Assembly: GCA_013399895.1 (NCBI GenBank)
Contig: VXBA01005860.1
Coordinates: forward strand, 224,599 to 288,598
Source: Serilophus lunatus
Taxonomy: Eukaryota; Chordata; Aves; Passeriformes; Eurylaimidae
DNA length: 64,000 nt
Direction of reading: 5' to 3'
In this document: positions 62,501 to 64,000 of the stretch, piece by piece
Position numbering within the stretch: position 1 is the stretch's first letter
Layout: every line of letters begins with the position of its first letter
The notes under the pieces: generated by a model
Database searches by the model: none
The model's input: the letters and a program-made list of their open reading frames with translations, nothing else
What the model was told of the DNA's origin: nothing
Made by a program: the position numbers and the translations under genes

Positions 62501-64000
62501 GGCTATTTCCTTCAAGCACAGCACTTCAGCAAGACACCTGTGAAGCCAGAGAGGAGAAGCTGAGTGTGTATTTCTGAGATCTGAGGTTGTCACAGAAAGG
62601 CAGCAATAGCTCACACAAGTGTGTATCTGCACAGCAGTCAGAGGTGTGTTGGAGACACAGCTGACCAAGACTTGGCTGTAGCCGTAGTACTGACAGACCT
62701 CAGCATGAGCTGTAGTGTCAGGCAGGCTGTGCTGAACACACAGCATGTGCTTCCTTATGCCCAAGCTGTGTTTGGCACCTCAGGGAGCTGGTTCAGGTGG
62801 CATCATAGGGATGGCTGCAAGTGCTGCGGACATGTCTCTGACTGCAGTGTGGCACATGTCTTTGGGACACACAGCACAATATCCTAGCTGCCATCTGACA
62901 AGCTCCCAAACAGGATTTGACATGCTCCCGGTTGATAAAGTTCATTTCTTATTCCCTGGGCAGTATTTTCAAGTGGTCCTGAGTAGAAGTATTCATGCCT
63001 CAACTTTGTATGGCTTGCATGGAAACAGTAAGTGGAAGCCAGCTTTTTGAGGAGGCTAATATGAGAAGTTAGTGGGTGTGCTGACTAGCTTCAGAGCAAG
63101 CAGGAGTTAAATGCAGGAGAGGAAGCAATTCTCAAGCTGCAGCAAAGATAATCATGGTAATTTATCATCTGATAATCAAAGAGCACACACTTAATTTGTT
63201 CTCATTATCAATGTATTTCAAGCACAAGTACTTTAGTACAAGAGGCCTTTCTGTGCACAAGTTGCACTGGAAGGTTAAAGGGCCCCATGCAAATGTAATG
63301 CAGTTAGTTTTCCTGTATGGGTGATGTGTTGTAGTGTAGTTTAGAGTCCATCTCAGTGGCCTCCTGTCCCCTGAATGTGGAAAAGGACCCTCAGCATCTA
63401 AAGCAGTTGTTTTAGGCATTTGACCTTTCTCTAGGACAGCACTGTGTTCTTGGAGAAATGACTGACAGTTTTTAAGAGCTGTAGGGATTTGTTTCATTAA
63501 GGAACCATCAAGAAATGAAGCTAAATCTGGAGTTTTTAATCATGTCAGAACTCTGGTTTGCAGCATCTTGGGAGTGGGAAATGTCTGCAGCATGCTAAGA
63601 GCAGGCTTTTACCTCCAAAGATGTGATTCAGAACTAAACGCTCTGTGCAGTCTCCAAAGTTGTAATTTGCACCATTTCCATCAGTAATTTAATATTTAAT
63701 GTCACCTGGAGGCAAGTCTTCACATAAAGCCCAGAAGAACTCGTATACGGGTGGATTGAAGCAGGCTGTTGCAGCCCTCCTGCATTAGGACTCTGAAGGA
63801 GAATGAATGCCTGAAAAAAGAAGGGGTCCAAAAGCAAAATCAGCTACAGGAGAAGTATGACATACTTTTACCACGTGGTGTAGGTAAATTTTTTTCCTAC
63901 AGTTGTTTGCTTAATGGTTACAGGCAAAGTAAGGCATGCCTCTGGCTGTGCTGCCAAAATTTGCTTTTACAGTAGCAGGGCAAGTCCAGCTGCAGCTCAC

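Larger units (their letters stand above)
15963..64000 (+). other. ETV6: ETV6 intron 2, 5' portion (continues beyond the window)
   Basis: Everything after the exon 2 donor is inferred to be intron 2, since I found no segment encoding the start of the PNT domain (exon 3, expected to contain WSRDDVAQW-like sequence). An intron of more than 48 kb is in keeping with the large ETV6 intron 2 in mammals. Human ETV6 has been described with an alternative first exon in this intron; I could not identify an equivalent. Contents are CR1 fragments, a minisatellite, a purine run, a candidate unknown repeat family and low-complexity runs, each listed separately. An unrelated nested gene cannot be fully excluded. 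Confidence 0.8.
49271..64000 (+). other. Intron 2 stretch to the window end; low-complexity runs, no gene recognised
   Basis: No ETV6 exon 3 and no other recognisable exon were found. Two candidate copies of the GGAAATTTCC family lie at 50062-50120 and 51542-51600. Low-complexity runs include TTCA repeats followed by an A run (55226-55251), a 17-base A run (56513-56529), an A-rich run at 60071-60096 and a CTC run at 59302-59314. The region 55250-55560 is strongly AT-rich. A 144-codon open frame at 57784-58218 starts with a non-ATG codon and resembles nothing I know. Confidence 0.5.

Noticed and set aside
15963..64000. ETV6 exon 3 (start of the PNT domain)
   Set aside because: No segment encoding WSRDDVAQW- or WAENEFSL-like residues with splice sites was seen. 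It may still be missed by eye, but is more likely beyond the window.

Overview
The window is vertebrate nuclear DNA. It is almost all non-coding, AT-leaning and CpG-poor, with degenerate interspersed repeats and one clear coding exon. Three CR1-type LINE fragments point to a bird. A tRNA-Ile-derived SINE with a CR1 tail (TguSINE1-like, a family known from passerines) points to a songbird-type passerine. No bacterial-style gene, operon or CRISPR array is present.

The single supported gene is ETV6 (TEL), on the + strand. Exon 2 is at 15836-15962, 127 bp with consensus splice sites. It encodes the N-terminal segment just before the pointed (PNT/SAM) domain. It starts at codon phase 0 and ends one base into an Arg codon, as human exon 2 does, but is one codon shorter. 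On this reading, positions 1-15835 are the 3' part of intron 1 and 15963-64000 are the 5' part of intron 2. I found neither exon 1 (with its expected CpG-rich promoter) nor exon 3 (start of the PNT domain), so both should lie outside the window.

Layout. 1-14982: intron 1, largely featureless, with a MIR-like fossil near 3.4 kb. 14983-15130: the SINE. 15696-15962: a CA repeat, a long pyrimidine tract, a tandem CAGCAG acceptor and exon 2. 16006-16025: a G-rich cluster just downstream of the donor. 26022-27055: a 5'-truncated CR1 in minus orientation whose 3' end is nearly identical to the SINE tail. 27125-27880: a GC-richer block of unknown nature. 39819-40246: a 48-bp purine run followed by a CpG-rich minisatellite carrying seven YY1-like cores. 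48138-49270: two CR1 fragments arranged tail to tail. The rest is unremarkable intron with short low-complexity runs.

The most unusual signals are the two-unit minisatellite, the SINE/LINE pair sharing a 3' end, and a recurrent GGAAATTTCC palindrome (six copies seen) that in five places sits in longer similar sequence and may mark an undescribed repeat family. All similarity statements come from reading by eye and memory of family features; no alignment or database search was run.
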